The notes under the pieces were generated by a model, which was not told where the DNA came from, did no database searches, and was given only the letters and a program-made list of their open reading frames with translations. From contig CM038703.1 in assembly GCA_021613375.1 (NCBI GenBank), positions 21,440,194 through 21,504,193 on the forward strand: a DNA stretch of 64,000 bases. Reading direction: 5' to 3'. This DNA is from Megaleporinus macrocephalus (taxonomy: Eukaryota; Chordata; Actinopteri; Characiformes; Anostomidae). This document shows positions 1-10,522 of this stretch, one piece after another. The position numbers were made by a program, and so were the translations under genes. Within the stretch, counting starts at the first letter, position 1. Every line of letters starts with the position of its first letter.

Positions 1-1082
1 AAATCATTAAAATTATAATAATTATTAAATAAAATTTTTTGATCTGTGCTGTTTTACTTTGGATATACAAGATTGTCTTCCAGCAGCAGCAATATGCTAA
101 GGCTGTGATGAATGATACAATCTAAACAAGGCTTGGGCAAAATATTCATATGAACCAACAATTTTGTATACAGCAAAAACACCATGATGTTTTCTTGTAT
201 ATGTATTTTCTCAGTAGCAATAAAACATTCTAAATGTGCAAAAACTTTCTGCAAACATAGGATAAAAGATTTTTTCTTTGTCTGATGTCTGCTGTGGCAA
301 AATGGCTTTTTAGACATGTAACTGTAGGAGCTGACAAATAATGCATAGTTCACTTCTGTATGTCCTACACCACATACGGTCCAGGTGGATGTTGTGTTGA
401 ATCATAAATGTGAGTGAATATAAAGCTTATTCACAAATGCTTCCAAAATGGTTCTAGAATCTTACAACCTGAACTCTCAAAATGGCTTCATGCCAGTTTT
501 GTGCTTCTTTTGTTCCCTTTCAACTTTATTGTTTAAGTAACGAGGTTAATAAGTTCTTTGACTCATTCCTAAATGATTCACTCTTTCTTCTGCAGTGTTT
601 TATTGTTTTGGCCCCATCTCTTACAGACCATCTGAATTGTGAACGAATGACATGCTGCAATTACGCTCCCGTGATTCTGGGTCGCCCGTTGCACCTATTT
701 CCATTCATCAAAACAATTTTCCAGATGGTTAACCAACCTCGCAGTACACCTCATTGCTAAATGCAACAAGGACGGAAGTAGATTAGTTTTATGAAATTAT
801 CTGGAAATAAGGTCACTCTGCATCAGCACTGAAACAATGTTCATTATACTGCATTCGTCACCTTATGCGATTAGATTAGAAAAAAAAGAAGCCAGGATAA
901 TATGCGAGCTGATTTCGAGCTTGAGGATTTAAATATATTAAAGTTTTCCTTATGTAGGAGTCAGTTTACTCTGGAATGTTCAGTAAGATAATTTCTAGCA
1001 GATCAGTAACGCAGTAAGTTGCCTGATCATGAAACAAAACCTTTATGATATATAGTCATGTGCAGAACTTCTGATTAAACTA
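1..1082. other. No recognisable feature
   Basis: AT-rich unique-looking sequence. Short open frames are present on both strands but none resembles a known protein. A pyrimidine-rich acceptor-like site ends near 594, with no matching donor or coding frame that I can defend. Confidence 0.5.
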
Positions 1083-1923
1083 CACAGTCGAGTCACATTA
1101 TTATGACCTACTTTCGATGGCGGCAGTGCGAAGGTGGCAGAGTTATGGTCTGGGGAATGTTTATGTGGCTGTCAGGATGTGACCAAAGCAAAGCCATCAC
1201 CCACTGACCACGCCGCAGACATGGCTCCTGGGGAACAGACAAAGATGGTGGTAGAACACATTTGGTGAGCTTAATAAAAAAACAAGATAGAATATGAAAA
1301 ATGTTTGAAAGAATCAAAGAGCTACCACTACAATATATAGTGAACTGTGAACATAGTGTACTTTTATACTTTTGCTGGGCACATTAAACTACATCAAACT
1401 ACATGAAATCCCCAGCACACTCCAATACCCAACACACACAACCCATGTTGATGTTACATGTGGGGACATTAGTGGGCTATCACAGTGGCATTCTCTGGGC
1501 CCATTCATCCATGTGAAAGGCACAGTCAACCGATTTGGGTATGAATCCTTCCTTGCAGGTCACGTACACCCATACATGCTAAATGTCTAAACTGGGGCGA
1601 ATGGGATCTTCCAGCTAGGCCGCATGGCTAGAAAAATCTGACATTGGACTTAAGAGCTTGACTAAGTCTTCCGGGTACTACCCTGGCCCACTAACTTTAA
1701 CTTTAACCCAACTGAGCATCTGTGGTACCACCTGGATCGCCGTGTTCGCTCTATGCACCCGCCAGCAGCTGTGGGATGCACTGCAGTCAGCAGGGCTCCA
1801 GATACCTGAGACAACTGACCAGGACCTTGTTGAGTCCCCCAGCCTGTCTAGCTGCTGTTTATATTGCACACAGTGGTTACTGTGGCTATTAGCTGGTGGT
1901 CATAATAATGTGACTCGACTACG
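1083..1923 (+). mobile_element. Tc1/mariner-like DNA transposon, internally rearranged, with intact inverted termini
   Basis: Both ends carry the same 23-bp inverted repeat with no mismatch: AGTCGAGTCACATTATTATG plus three bases at 1086-1108, and its complement at 1898-1920. The match extends imperfectly by 3 bases on each side. A TA lies at 1081-1082 on the left; on the right the nearest TA is at 1925-1926, so the TA target duplication expected for Tc1/mariner is plausible but not exact. The interior encodes decayed DDE transposase pieces on the plus strand. At about 840 bp it is roughly half the length of an autonomous Tc1-like element, and the DNA-binding N-terminal half is missing. I do not assign a named family. 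Confidence 0.85.
1125..1850 (+). pseudogene. Tc1-like transposase remnant (catalytic half only)
   Basis: Three conserved Tc1 blocks can be read. Near 1128-1160 is a GGRVMVWGMF-like block, corresponding to GGGSVMVWG in the family. Near 1475-1580 is LGPFIHVKGTVNRFGYESF followed by HVHPYM, corresponding to the GPL..V.G..N...Y..IL stretch. Near 1705-1760 is FNPTEHLWYHLDRRVR, the region that normally holds the last catalytic Glu (NPIEHLW). In family members the first two blocks are almost contiguous; here about 290 bp separate them, so the gene was interrupted or partly duplicated. Stops and frame changes break the frame. The helix-turn-helix part is absent, so it cannot encode an active enzyme. 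Confidence 0.75.
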
Positions 1924-2950
1924 TTAGGTTGCTTGATGTGTCCACAGCAGAGAACTGGGACACTGGTAATTCCAAAAGTGTACTAAACTCTGTAGAGTGC
2001 TGCTTGTTGTGTCTGGCAGGACCAGATTAACACCATTGTGCAGCATTTAATGTGTTAATCTCTCCCGGCTGATGTTAGCTTTGTCGTAGGAAATTCCACC
2101 TAACGGCCGTAGGCCAGCACATGTATAGCGGCCTAAATATAATTTATACATCGTTTAAGGTGGAACAGGGAACAAGGAACCACTTCAGCTTCATCTGGAC
2201 TGTACAGTACTCAGTTGCAATTAGCTGCTTGTTTAATCCCTAAATACTACATTTATACACTTCAGTGTAATATTTAAAACTTGTCTGAGCACTCCTGCTT
2301 ATATGTGTGCATTCATCCGTTAGCTTACAGTTACCTGTCCAGATATTCTTCTGACATTCTCTATTATCCGTTCTGGCACTGTCTGAACTTAACACCACAC
2401 AAACATTTAATATAACATGTGGCATACATGTTGTGTAGATGTTATATCTGTTTTATGTTTAATATGTTAAATTCAACAAATGATTTCTAAATGTGAGAGT
2501 TTTGTTCTCTGTAGAGGAAGTGTAGTTTTTTATTTTTACAACTGGGTTTCCCAGACCTTTGTATACAACTGTACATGTTCATATAGGAAATAGCAAATTT
2601 TGTTGAGATTCTGGTACATGAGAAAGCTTAAAATTACAAGATTCTTAATATCATTTTATTCACCCTCGGATTGAAATACTAAAGGTGACATTGAAAAATG
2701 TATATAAACTGGTGTAATTGAATAATAAGCTATAAGAGGTATATGCAAGTGACACACTGTGAACCTCAAACACTGTTTTGCAAATCCTGCATTTGCAAAT
2801 AAGGTCAGTAAAATGGGTTACACAACAGTCTTGTGTGATTAATATTTGACCCCCCAAAATGTTCACATGACAACAGGGCAACAACACTGAAAAACTCAGA
2901 AATCTGGTGGTGAAATCTGCTGTTCAAGGCTGTGAGGAAGATGCCGGCAC
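1924..2950. other. No gene seen; contains one short TTCCACC...GGTGGAA inverted motif pair
   Basis: Mostly AT-rich sequence without recognisable coding potential. TTCCACCTAA near 2092 and TTTAAGGTGGAA near 2154 face each other. The same motif recurs near 4495, 30556 and 45127-45380, so this is probably the relic of a short dispersed element. Confidence 0.4.
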
Positions 2951-3417
2951 GTGAAGTTACTTAGTTTTGGGAGCCCCAATTACCTTTACCATCTCTATAT
3001 ACACCCACATTCTCACTCCATTCCCGTGTCGAACATCGCAAGCGTTTCGTCTTGTACCCACCTGCCTTTTGTAGTTCGCCATAAACATCGACATTCAAGC
3101 ACGGATGATGAGCTTTTCTCCACGCCTGCTCCTTCACTCGACGGTTCTCAGCCTTCTTCACGGCCTCTCTCTGTGGTTAGAGACCCAGCGTCAGAGACGT
3201 TTAGGGGCCATCCAAGATTGCATCGTCCATTTCCTCTCAGATTTACTCCATCGGAACGTCATTCCTCCTTCTTACAACAACACACTTCCGATCCTAAGGA
3301 AACCTCTATTTTCCGACGCCGTTCCCTCCACCTGCTACTACGCTGAACGGTTGTTTTGTCTCCCTGGCTTCTGAAGCTCGCCTCTTCCTCCCTCACAGCT
3401 GGCAGCTCCATCACTTT

Positions 3418-3636
3418 ATGCAAACTGTACCCCTGCACCATCACCACTGTCACTGGCATGAATGGGCCCATCACGCAATCATTCTTCACTCAGACAATGT
3501 CACGATCACTAACATAACTAACAAGGAAATTCAAAACATAAGCGCCTCCATTGGACCCCCACCCCATGTGATGCCTCCTATTCAGAAACAATTTTCCTTC
3601 TTTATCCCTACTCCTCAACCTCACCGTCTTCTCTGA
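3418..3636 (+). pseudogene. RNase H-like fragment of the YR retrotransposon
   Basis: A 72-codon open stretch contains ILHSDNVTITNITNK followed about 15 residues later by VMPPIQKQFSFF. This matches the DIRS/Ngaro RNase H pattern in which an Asp-Asn pair (HTDN or HSDN) is followed by an INK-like turn and then by a MPLIRxL helix. The Asp of HSDN is retained. No complete upstream reverse transcriptase is readable; open frames between about 2951 and 3370 (rich in Ser, Pro and Arg) may be its relic or gag-like sequence, but I cannot identify them. Confidence 0.6.
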
Positions 3637-3654
3637 AGAATTAGTACTCCAAGT

Positions 3655-4060
3655 GATAGCTCTCGACACCCTCTTAACTTACCAGACCGGTTGGCTTTCT
3701 TTTAAGCGTCTCCACTAACTCCATGGCATTCCTTTTCCGTCTTCCTACATTTATTCCTCCTAACTTACCCTCCCTCAAGGCCTACTTAGCAGCCATCTAC
3801 TTGTTCCATAAACGCATTCATGGTTCACACCTTCAGTCATCCTCCCACCATCAGGTCACACCGCTATTCTGAGATATTAGAGAGATTCAACCAGCGCTCC
3901 AGCTTCGACGCCTGCCCCTCATCTCCTATATCTTTGCCTTCCCATCAAGGATTCCCTGACCATGCTGTTCAAAATTCTTGGCCGGTGGTCCTCCCAAGCT
4001 CACCATGGGTACATCCATACCTATGCCCGTGACCTTCGTGCAGCCTGTGAACGTTTGCCA
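3655..4060 (+). pseudogene. Tyrosine recombinase fragment of the YR retrotransposon
   Basis: The N-terminal recombinase region reads TYQTGWLSFKR near 3675-3710, followed after a frame change by LPSLKAYLAAIYLFHKRIHG at 3768-3826. This corresponds to the helix that ends YLAAIRHLH in DIRS/Ngaro recombinases. At the C-terminus MLFKILGRWSSQAHHGYIHT (3962-4021) matches the hallmark I..LGRWSS.AY..YI block of this family, where the catalytic Tyr lies. The upstream GFPDH (3948-3962) is in a different frame, so at least one frameshift separates the blocks. Recombinase activity is not possible from this copy. Confidence 0.75.
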
Positions 4061-4454
4061 TCCTTCTACTTCTTGGGGGCACCGTTCATACACAAGCACC
4101 GAAGCCACCCAGAACTTCAGCCAAGGCCTTCTGAGTTCGCCCCCTTTGCCCCTTTGGGTCTATGCTAGCAAAGTGAAGTTACAATGTAACTTAGTTTTGG
4201 GAGCTGGATCAATTACCTCGGCCCAATTACCTCTACCGACTATATATACACCCCCATTCTTACTCCATGCCCGTGTTGAGCAACATCTTACCCACCACCT
4301 TCCCATCTCCTCCCCATATTTCATTCTTATCCCAAGCCCGGGGATGTTTGGCTCCCTTGGCTCATTTCCGAGTGTGGTCCATGCCAGCAAATTTTCATTC
4401 AAAGGAACTAAAATGTGAACAAGCATGGCTGCTGTTCATCTTTAAACGAGACTG

Positions 4455-5110
4455 AAGTTGGCGTTCTATTCACCAGTTCTTAGGTTAATGTTCCGTTCCA
4501 CCTAAAATGTTACAGCTAGTACAGGCAGCACATTTTCAACTACAGCAACATTTAAGGTGCTCTGCACTTTCACTCCTGACAGTTAAAAGTTAGTCTTAAA
4601 GCTTGAACAATATCAAGCAGCTTAACTTAGCGTTTTTAACAATGAAGAGACTGAAGAGAGAAGCAGTTCTACTTTAGTCCTTTAGCATCACAACCACAAT
4701 CACAACAGTAACCTGTAAGTCGCAGCCATACTGTGTGATTGTATCTGTTTGATGGATGAAGCAGATCATTTAAAACTGAAAAAGTCATAGTAAGCTAACA
4801 TCTTTGTGTTGATGTTGTGAAGTATGTAGCCAGTAGAGGTAACGTTAACTACCAGCAAGCCTCAATCATCACAGTGTTTTGGATCAAATCAGAGCAAAAC
4901 TTAGCAAAAGATTCATAAGCATACCAGAAAAGGCGAAACAGTTTGTTTCTAGAGTCAAATCTTAAAGTGGTAAACGGATGTATAGAACTGCATCTGGGTA
5001 TTTTTCACCCTGAACAAAGTTACATACCTTCTATATCAGACATCAGAGAACAATTTGGAAAGATGAATAAACACTTTCTATGTCATCTCTCTGTTACTTG
5101 CTGGTACCAG
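4455..5110. repeat. Dispersed repeat R1, copy 1 (uninterrupted)
   Basis: This segment matches 51645-52460 block by block and part of 40990-41340. Shared landmarks include AACCTGTAAGT..AGCCAT, TGTGTGA, GATG..TGAAGCA, TTTAAAACTGAAAA, TTTGTGTTG, GGTAACGTTAACTACCAGCA, GCATCTGGGTATTTT and CACATACCTT-like ends. No protein similarity is seen. The family may be a non-autonomous DNA transposon, but I cannot define its termini. This copy lacks the SINE that splits the 52-kb copy. Confidence 0.6.
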
Positions 5111-5561
5111 TTGGACAGCCGCTGAGACAATGCGTTTTGGACCTGAGTGTCATTATTATGGGGCTGTTTTGGCAGCTTTGCTTGTGGCTTGATTGGAGCT
5201 TTGCTTGCATTTTGGAATGCATGTAAATGAAGGGACCATTTAATAACTGCCACTCTGTGATGAATGGCACAAATGACTTGGTCCATATCTGATTCGGGTG
5301 ATGAGTCTACAATTAATTAAGCCCCCTTTTCCAACCTCCTGGAAGTCTTTAAAGGATCAACATCAATTTTATCACAATTTATTTTTAATAAAGGTGTTTG
5401 AAGCGATATGTGAACATTGTCAATGTCAAACATGTCATTCACAACTGGGTTTATACAGTCCATACAGTTGTGCAGCCCTCTTTAAATGTATTGTTTCCGT
5501 GATGTCACAAGAATCAGAGGTTGGGAAATAGTTATGGGACTAGTGTATATAGGGTGTGTGT
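5111..5561. other. No recognisable feature
   Basis: Unique-looking sequence; the short frames on both strands have no recognisable motif. Confidence 0.4.
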
Positions 5562-5691
5562 GTCACTGTCCAATGAAAGACAAGTATCTCCATTTTTCAG
5601 TTTTATGCATAATTTCAACATGTTGTTTTTTATGATTGGACCAATAAAAAAGCCCTAAAATGCTTTAAAAAAAACCTTTACATTAACTGAC
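5562..5691 (-). mobile_element. MITE-like repeat family M, copy 1 (truncated)
   Basis: Begins GTCACTGTCCAATGAAAGAC followed by AAGTATCTCCATTTTT and continues through TTGGACCAATA and a decayed equivalent of the TTCCATTGACTTACATTG block, in the same orientation as the complete copy at 49530-49746. The distal half is missing where the SINE at 5692 begins, so the SINE probably inserted into this copy or replaced its end. Confidence 0.6.
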
Positions 5692-5905
5692 ATGGGGGGT
5701 GGCATGGTGTTTAGCACTGTCGCCTCACAGCAAGACAATCTGGCTTCGATTCCCGGTCCGGGCCATCCTGTGTAGAGTTTGCATGTTCTCTCCGTGCTTG
5801 AGGGGGTTTCCTCCGGGTACTCCAGAGTCCTCCCAAAGACCACACATGCGTTTTAGGTTGATCGGTCACTCTAAATTGCCCCCGTAGGTGTGTGTGCGTG
5901 AGTCA
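5692..5905 (+). mobile_element. tRNA-derived SINE, 3'-truncated
   Basis: The 5' part is tRNA-like. GGTGTTTAGCACTGTCGCC corresponds to the A box of a tRNA promoter and TTCGATTCCC to the B box. It is followed by the body shared with the SINEs at 31949, 51799 and 54710: GTTTGCATGTTCTC, GGGTTTCCTCCGGGTACTCC, TAGGTTGATCGGTCACTCTA and GTAGGTGTG. The terminal tail with the GATGG repeats is missing. It resembles widespread teleost SINEs with a tRNA head. Copies like this are non-coding and depend on LINE machinery. Confidence 0.85.
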
Positions 5906-6879
5906 ATGTTGACATATATATTCATATATTATATGATATTATATGATAATACGATATTGGTTTTTAAAAATGATTTTAATAAGGTTTCTCAAAATTAAAA
6001 AAAAGAAGTCCCCTCTTTCACAAAAGCATGTCAAAAAAAGTCATTTGTTTTTGATTGACATTTGAGGAAGTTAAAATTTGTTAACAAGTAGTTTTTTCAA
6101 CACGTGGATTTATATCTATATTTGTAATGGTGATCATATTTTCCAAAATTCTTTAATTCTCAGTTTTCAAATGCCTACGTACACTATAACAAAACTGTTA
6201 GACTGAACTCTAAAAACTAGCTTGATAATAAGTTGCAAATCAATGTACTAATGTCAAAAATAGTCCAAACAATCATAATGGGTATAGAGACAAACTGCTG
6301 ATTGAATGTAATCAAATAAGTAGATCACAACTGATATTCATCTGAGGTAAAGTTCTACTCATTTATAAAAATGGGTCACTTCTACAGCTAAATTGTTTAC
6401 AATGGACAGCGCATTATGCTTCCAGCTCAGAATCAGCAAGCGCTTATTCATACAGTAAGCATTAACAGTATCTTTTATGTGATTTTATTCTTTGCTAGAT
6501 AAGGTCCTAAAGTAATAGATTTTTGGCTTATATGTAAAAGTGCAAAGTGCAAAGCAATGTTCAGTAGATTAACAAAATCAATATTTACTGTAAATTTCAA
6601 TCTTAAACACACTGCCAATAAACTTCTGTTCATTCCACTTCATACATTGTTGTTTACAAAATAAGCTGAAGAGTAATACACTAATAACAAACATCTACAC
6701 AGCAATAACTCCTTACTGCTTCATAGATTTACTTAAAATATGGGAACTACTTTTTACGCAAACTGTTGATTTTTACTTGCGTGTGCTCTGACCGGCAGAG
6801 TATTTCTGCTATAAGAGGACTAGTGTGGATCTTTTGATGAATGGAATGTATTTTGAGGTCCGCAGTTACTTTAAAGCTG
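5906..6879. other. AT-rich sequence, no gene seen
   Basis: Starts with an imperfect ATATATTATATGATATT tract (about 5918-5955), then AT-rich sequence with no readable family similarity. Confidence 0.4.
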
Positions 6880-7380
6880 TACAGCATTTTGGGCATGAAA
6901 TGAACTTTTGCGCCGAGCTGCATGCTTCTGCAGAGAGCAATGTGGGGAGTTTGGAAAAAGTGAACTTTGCATTGAAAAAAGCTTCTTAGCAATTATAAAA
7001 ATCTGCAAGCGCATTTGCACCAACACCCCCAGCACCCACACCCAGGATAGGCTGTTTGTGTTTTGCCTGTTGGCAGAATGGAATGGCACCGTTGGCCTGC
7101 ATGCCTGCGTCAGCTCAAATGCAGAGGACACATAAGAGACGTGATATGTCATCCCCTGAGCAGCCGTTTACAACAGATGACCAGCCTTTGCTCAAATGCA
7201 GCAGCTGTCCAATACAGTAGGACACTATATATAGCACAGTGCTATACTTGCAAATGCAAATCATGATCTCGCCAGCAGATAAAACGATGCGTGTCCGTGT
7301 TTGCAGGGTGCTTGCATTCCTCATCTGAAGCGGCGTAATTATGAACATATCAGGATCTGTCTGCAGCTAGCTAGCCATGG
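6880..7380. promoter_or_regulatory. Possible conserved non-coding block
   Basis: Higher-complexity sequence with little simple repeat, unlike its AT-rich flanks. It includes TTTGCGCCGAGCTGCATGC and a repeated CTCAAATGCAG (near 7116 and 7191). No frame resembles a known protein. It looks like regulatory DNA of a gene desert, but only alignment to other fish could show conservation. Confidence 0.2.
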
Positions 7381-7792
7381 CATCTGTACGACAACAAACC
7401 AAGAGGAAGTCTGTAATTATCGTGACTCACAGATTGATTTAATTTAGTCGTTAAAAGACTGATTGAACAGAACAGGTGGGAAAATGACTCAACAGAGACA
7501 TAATTGCATTTGTGAGTAAATATTTTCTCAGTTCATTGTGCATCCTGCTGCTGAAAACTGCTTCTTCTCAGGTCCAAACTGTATAGGTAGATAATACACA
7601 TCTACCAAGCCACTGGTGCTTGGGTGCAGTCCAGCCTCTGAATTAATTACTGTATGTTTCAAACATCTGCATTTTGCTCTCATTTACTCCTGAAAGTGGT
7701 AGGTTCCTCTTTCTAAATTTCAACAAAAAGGGCAGTTAAATTTTTAACACTTGTTAAAAATTTATTTTCGTCAGTGATAATCAGTGATTAAT
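7381..7792. other. No recognisable feature
   Basis: AT-rich sequence; nothing beyond short chance frames is visible. Confidence 0.4.
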
Positions 7793-8012
7793 ATTGTCGC
7801 TATCCAAAGAAAATATGGTAACTTTACAGGAAAGAAGCAATACTTGCTTCACTGTCAATGTAAGTCAATGGAACCAGAATTTTTCCCATTTTGGACCACT
7901 TATATTGGGCCATTCATCATAAAATGTTCACACAATATAAAGGACAGCTGCTGTGATAGACAGATGTACAAAAAAACCCTAAAAATAATTGAGATACATG
8001 TTATTTTATAAA
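7793..8012 (+). mobile_element. MITE-like repeat family M, copy 2
   Basis: Left end TATTGTCGCTATCC, interior CAATGTAAGTCAATGGAACC, TTGGACCACTTATATTGG, CCATTCATCATAAAATG and CACAATATAAAGGACAGCTG, and a decayed right end GAGATACATGTTATTTT. Order and spacing match the copies at 31312, 41813 and 49530 (reverse). Short length and related ends suggest a non-autonomous DNA element. It encodes nothing. Confidence 0.7.
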
Positions 8013-8749
8013 AATATTTAAATAACTTCTTTTTGCAAAAGTAACAACATTGTCAGAACAAAGACAAGTATTTACAAAGGACTATTCCTATTTTATTAAA
8101 TTATTTTTTAATTTAATGTTTTTTAAACAGTATTCTAAACCTATATTCTTTATCATCTATGAAGTCATTACTGGGACACTCATGCACATGTTCAAAAATC
8201 ATTTCAGTAAGAATGAAGGATTTCCACATTCTAGCTTATTAAGCATCATTATTATCTCATTTTCATGGTTTCATGGTACCTTCCCCGGGAAAGAGCCAAG
8301 GGGTGTCCAGGGGTAGCCAGTGTCTCCCTCCCATGAAGCTTGGCCACCCCTCTGGCCACCCCAGCCAAACAAAGTGAGACGGCCTGCCCCTTTGCTCTGA
8401 CAAACGAATACAGCTCTATTTGATGAGTGCAAAATGCTTCATATGCAACTGTGCAAAACCTATGTAAACATAAAATTGTCCCTTGAAGGCAGCACAATTT
8501 GGTTCCATCCATAATTCCATAAGATGGCTTTATCTCCAACTCTTTTTGTTTGCCGCGTTTCAATACTATGCTCCAATAACCTGTCTGACAGAGTTAATGA
8601 AAGCTACATATGTACTGCTTTATATTTGAGTTTTTTTTCTTTTCACTTTGCTTACATTCACCATTTGATGTATTTGATCACTAAAGGCTTTATCCTGTGT
8701 CTGTACACTTATTTACAGAAAAGCTCCACTATGCACCACGACGAAAAAA
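8013..8749. other. No gene seen; short GC-rich inverted segment
   Basis: Mostly AT-rich. Around 8283-8370 GGGGTGTCCAGGGGTAGCCA is followed by TTGGCCACCCCTCTGGCCACC, an imperfect inverted arrangement that could fold. No family is recognised. Confidence 0.35.
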
Positions 8750-9130
8750 CACATTGAGCAGAGTTCTATCTCGAGGAGGAGAAGCAGAAAATGGTGAATG
8801 CCCTGCTTAAAACGATTATCCCCAGCATTTTTAGTGGCTTCGAGAAGCAGAGAGGTTGAAAGGGAGAAAGGAGGGTAATAATAGCTTGAGAGGCAGTAAT
8901 AAAGAGAAGGAGGGGAGCTGGGGTGCACTAATCAATGCATAATTGATACTAGAGGCTGTCCCAGCCCAACGGGACGCCACTGGAGGAGGAACAGAGGGAG
9001 CACACTGAGCTTGTTGCCATGCCTTAGCTCTGTAAAGCTCCTATTAATTCACTGCATTACATTACTGTGGAATTACAGTGAGAATTTGAAAGCGCAGTAT
9101 GTTTTGCTCTGTTTAATTCCCTAGACGTAT
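8750..9130. promoter_or_regulatory. Possible conserved non-coding block
   Basis: Higher-complexity sequence with purine-rich runs and homeodomain-like TAAT cores, for example TAATCAATGCATAATTGATA near 8929-8948. No coding frame is recognised. Regulatory function is inferred from composition only. Confidence 0.2.
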
Positions 9131-9489
9131 AGATTTTAAAGTCAGAAGCCTGACCTTGTGTCTGTATGTGTAAGCCTGAATGGCTTTACTGTCTCTTGTG
9201 TAAAACAAATACGTTTCTGAAACATTTGTTGAAACATTTTTTGATGTCTTGCATGTAGCTTCCAACTAACCATGATTATACTGCAGAGGCACATAATGCA
9301 TGGATTTATATATACAGTCATATGCTAAAATGACCACAAATGAAAAGCTTTGGTGAAGTCTTGACACACCCTCCACAGGAAACACACTTACAGCTGCCCT
9401 ACATAAGATTTTGGGATTTGGAGACCTCTCTGGTGGTAATGTATAATTACATCCAATGTGAGGAAATCTGTCTGTTCTCCATCTGAAGA
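9131..9489. other. No recognisable gene
   Basis: Precedes the Tc1 element. ATACAGTCATATGCTAAAATG near 9312 looks like a transposon-style terminus, but no partner was found. Confidence 0.35.
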
Positions 9490-10522
9490 AATACAAATCA
9501 CTTCCATGGTCACAGGTGTATATAACCAGAAACCTAGGCAAAAACCATTTGTGAAAGAATGGGTCACTCTTATGAGCTCAGTGAATTCCAGCGTGGTACC
9601 ATAATAGGATGCCATCAGCGCAACAAGTTCAGTAGTGAAATTTCCTCGCTACAAAATATTCCACAGAGCGGAATACAAAGCGGAAGTGATTGGAAACAAC
9701 GTACAATGACAGAGTGGTGTCAGCGGATGCTGAGGCACATAGTGTACAGAGGTCGGCAACTTTCTACAGACTACAAACTATGGCGGAATGGCCAAGCAGC
9801 ATCCGAGCTTTACATCACCAAGCGCCATGCAAAGCGTTGGATGCAGTGGTGTAAAGCTCGTCACCTCTGGACTCTAGAGCAGTGGAGGCTTGTTCTCTGG
9901 AATAACAAATCATGCTTCCGATGGACGAGTCTGTTCAGCCGGTTGCAAGGAGAATGGTACTTGTCTGACTGCATTGTGCCAAGTGTAAAGTTTGGTGGAG
10001 GGGGGTTGTTTTTCAAGAGTTGGGCTCGGACCCTTAGTTCCAGTAAAAGGAACTTTTCAGGAAATATTCAGCAGACCAAGACATTTTGGACAATTTCATG
10101 TTCCCAACTTTGTGGGAACAGTTTGGGGAAGGCCCCTCTCCTGTTCCAACATGACTGCCCACAAGTGCACAAAGCAAGCTCCATAAAGACATGAACGAGC
10201 AAGTTTTGTGTGAAAGAACTTGACTGGCCTGCACAGAGTCCTGACCTCAAACCGATAGAACCCCTTTGGGATGAATTAGAGTGTAGATTGCGAGCCAGGC
10301 CTTCTCATCCAACATCAGTGTCTGACCTCACAAATGTGCTTCTAGAATACCCATAAACACACTCCTAACCATGTGGAGAGCCTTCCCAGAAGAGTTAAAG
10401 CCGTTATAGCTGCAAAGGGTGGGCCAACATCATATCAAACCCTGTGGATTAAAAATGGAATGTGACTTAAGTTCGTATGCGTGTGAAGGCAGACAAGCGA
10501 ATACTTTTGGCAATATAATGTA
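9490..10522 (+). mobile_element. Tc1-like transposon, left terminus lost
   Basis: The 5' leader AATCACTTCCATGGTCACAG, GTGTATATAACC and the transposase frame are followed by a right end GCGAATACTTTTGGCAATAT that runs to a TA at 10521-10522. This right terminus is typical of a teleost Tc1-like family whose inverted repeat reads TATTGCCAAAAGTATTCGC on the other strand. The matching left inverted repeat is not visible upstream of the leader, so the left end is deleted or degraded. A second fossil of the same lineage is split between 14940 and 16600. Confidence 0.9.
9559..10440 (+). pseudogene. Tc1-like transposase pseudogene
   Basis: From the ATG at 9559 a 211-codon frame is open. Residues 5-20 (YELSEFQRGTIIGCHQ) match the start of the paired-like helix-turn-helix domain. 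ITKRHAKRWMQWCKARHLWT (residues 86-105) matches the conserved linker. VLWNNKSCF (112-120) replaces the usual VLWSDESRF, so the first catalytic Asp has become Asn. CIVPSVKFGGGG and FQHDCPQVHKA (second Asp kept) follow. A stop ends the frame near 10194. Beyond it, in another register, DWPAQSPDLKPIEPLWDELE (10221-10280) keeps the third catalytic acid. Deletions near residues 48 and 76, the lost Asp and the stop show that it is dead. Family size is about 340 residues. Confidence 0.9.

Larger units (their letters stand above)
2951..4435 (+). mobile_element. Tyrosine-recombinase (YR) retrotransposon remnant, Ngaro/DIRS-like
   Basis: Two related non-coding segments flank the element in the same orientation: 2951-3034 and 4173-4288 share GAAGTTAC, ACTTAGTTTTGGGAGC, CAATTACCT, TATATACACCC and CCCGTGT. 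That arrangement fits terminal or split direct repeats. Between them, in order, lie an RNase H-like block and a tyrosine-recombinase block, both on the plus strand. RT/RNase H followed by YR with split direct repeats is the known layout of Ngaro and DIRS-type elements. Most of the reverse transcriptase is missing, so the copy is internally deleted. The choice between Ngaro and DIRS is uncertain because the repeat structure is decayed. Confidence 0.7.

Noticed and set aside
54..353. 99-codon minus-strand frame at the window start
   Set aside because: No recognisable domain, AT-rich composition and no splice or promoter context; consistent with chance.
482..760. Plus-strand frame with an acceptor-like tract at 594
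   Set aside because: No donor, no homology, and the frame starts upstream of the acceptor without reason.
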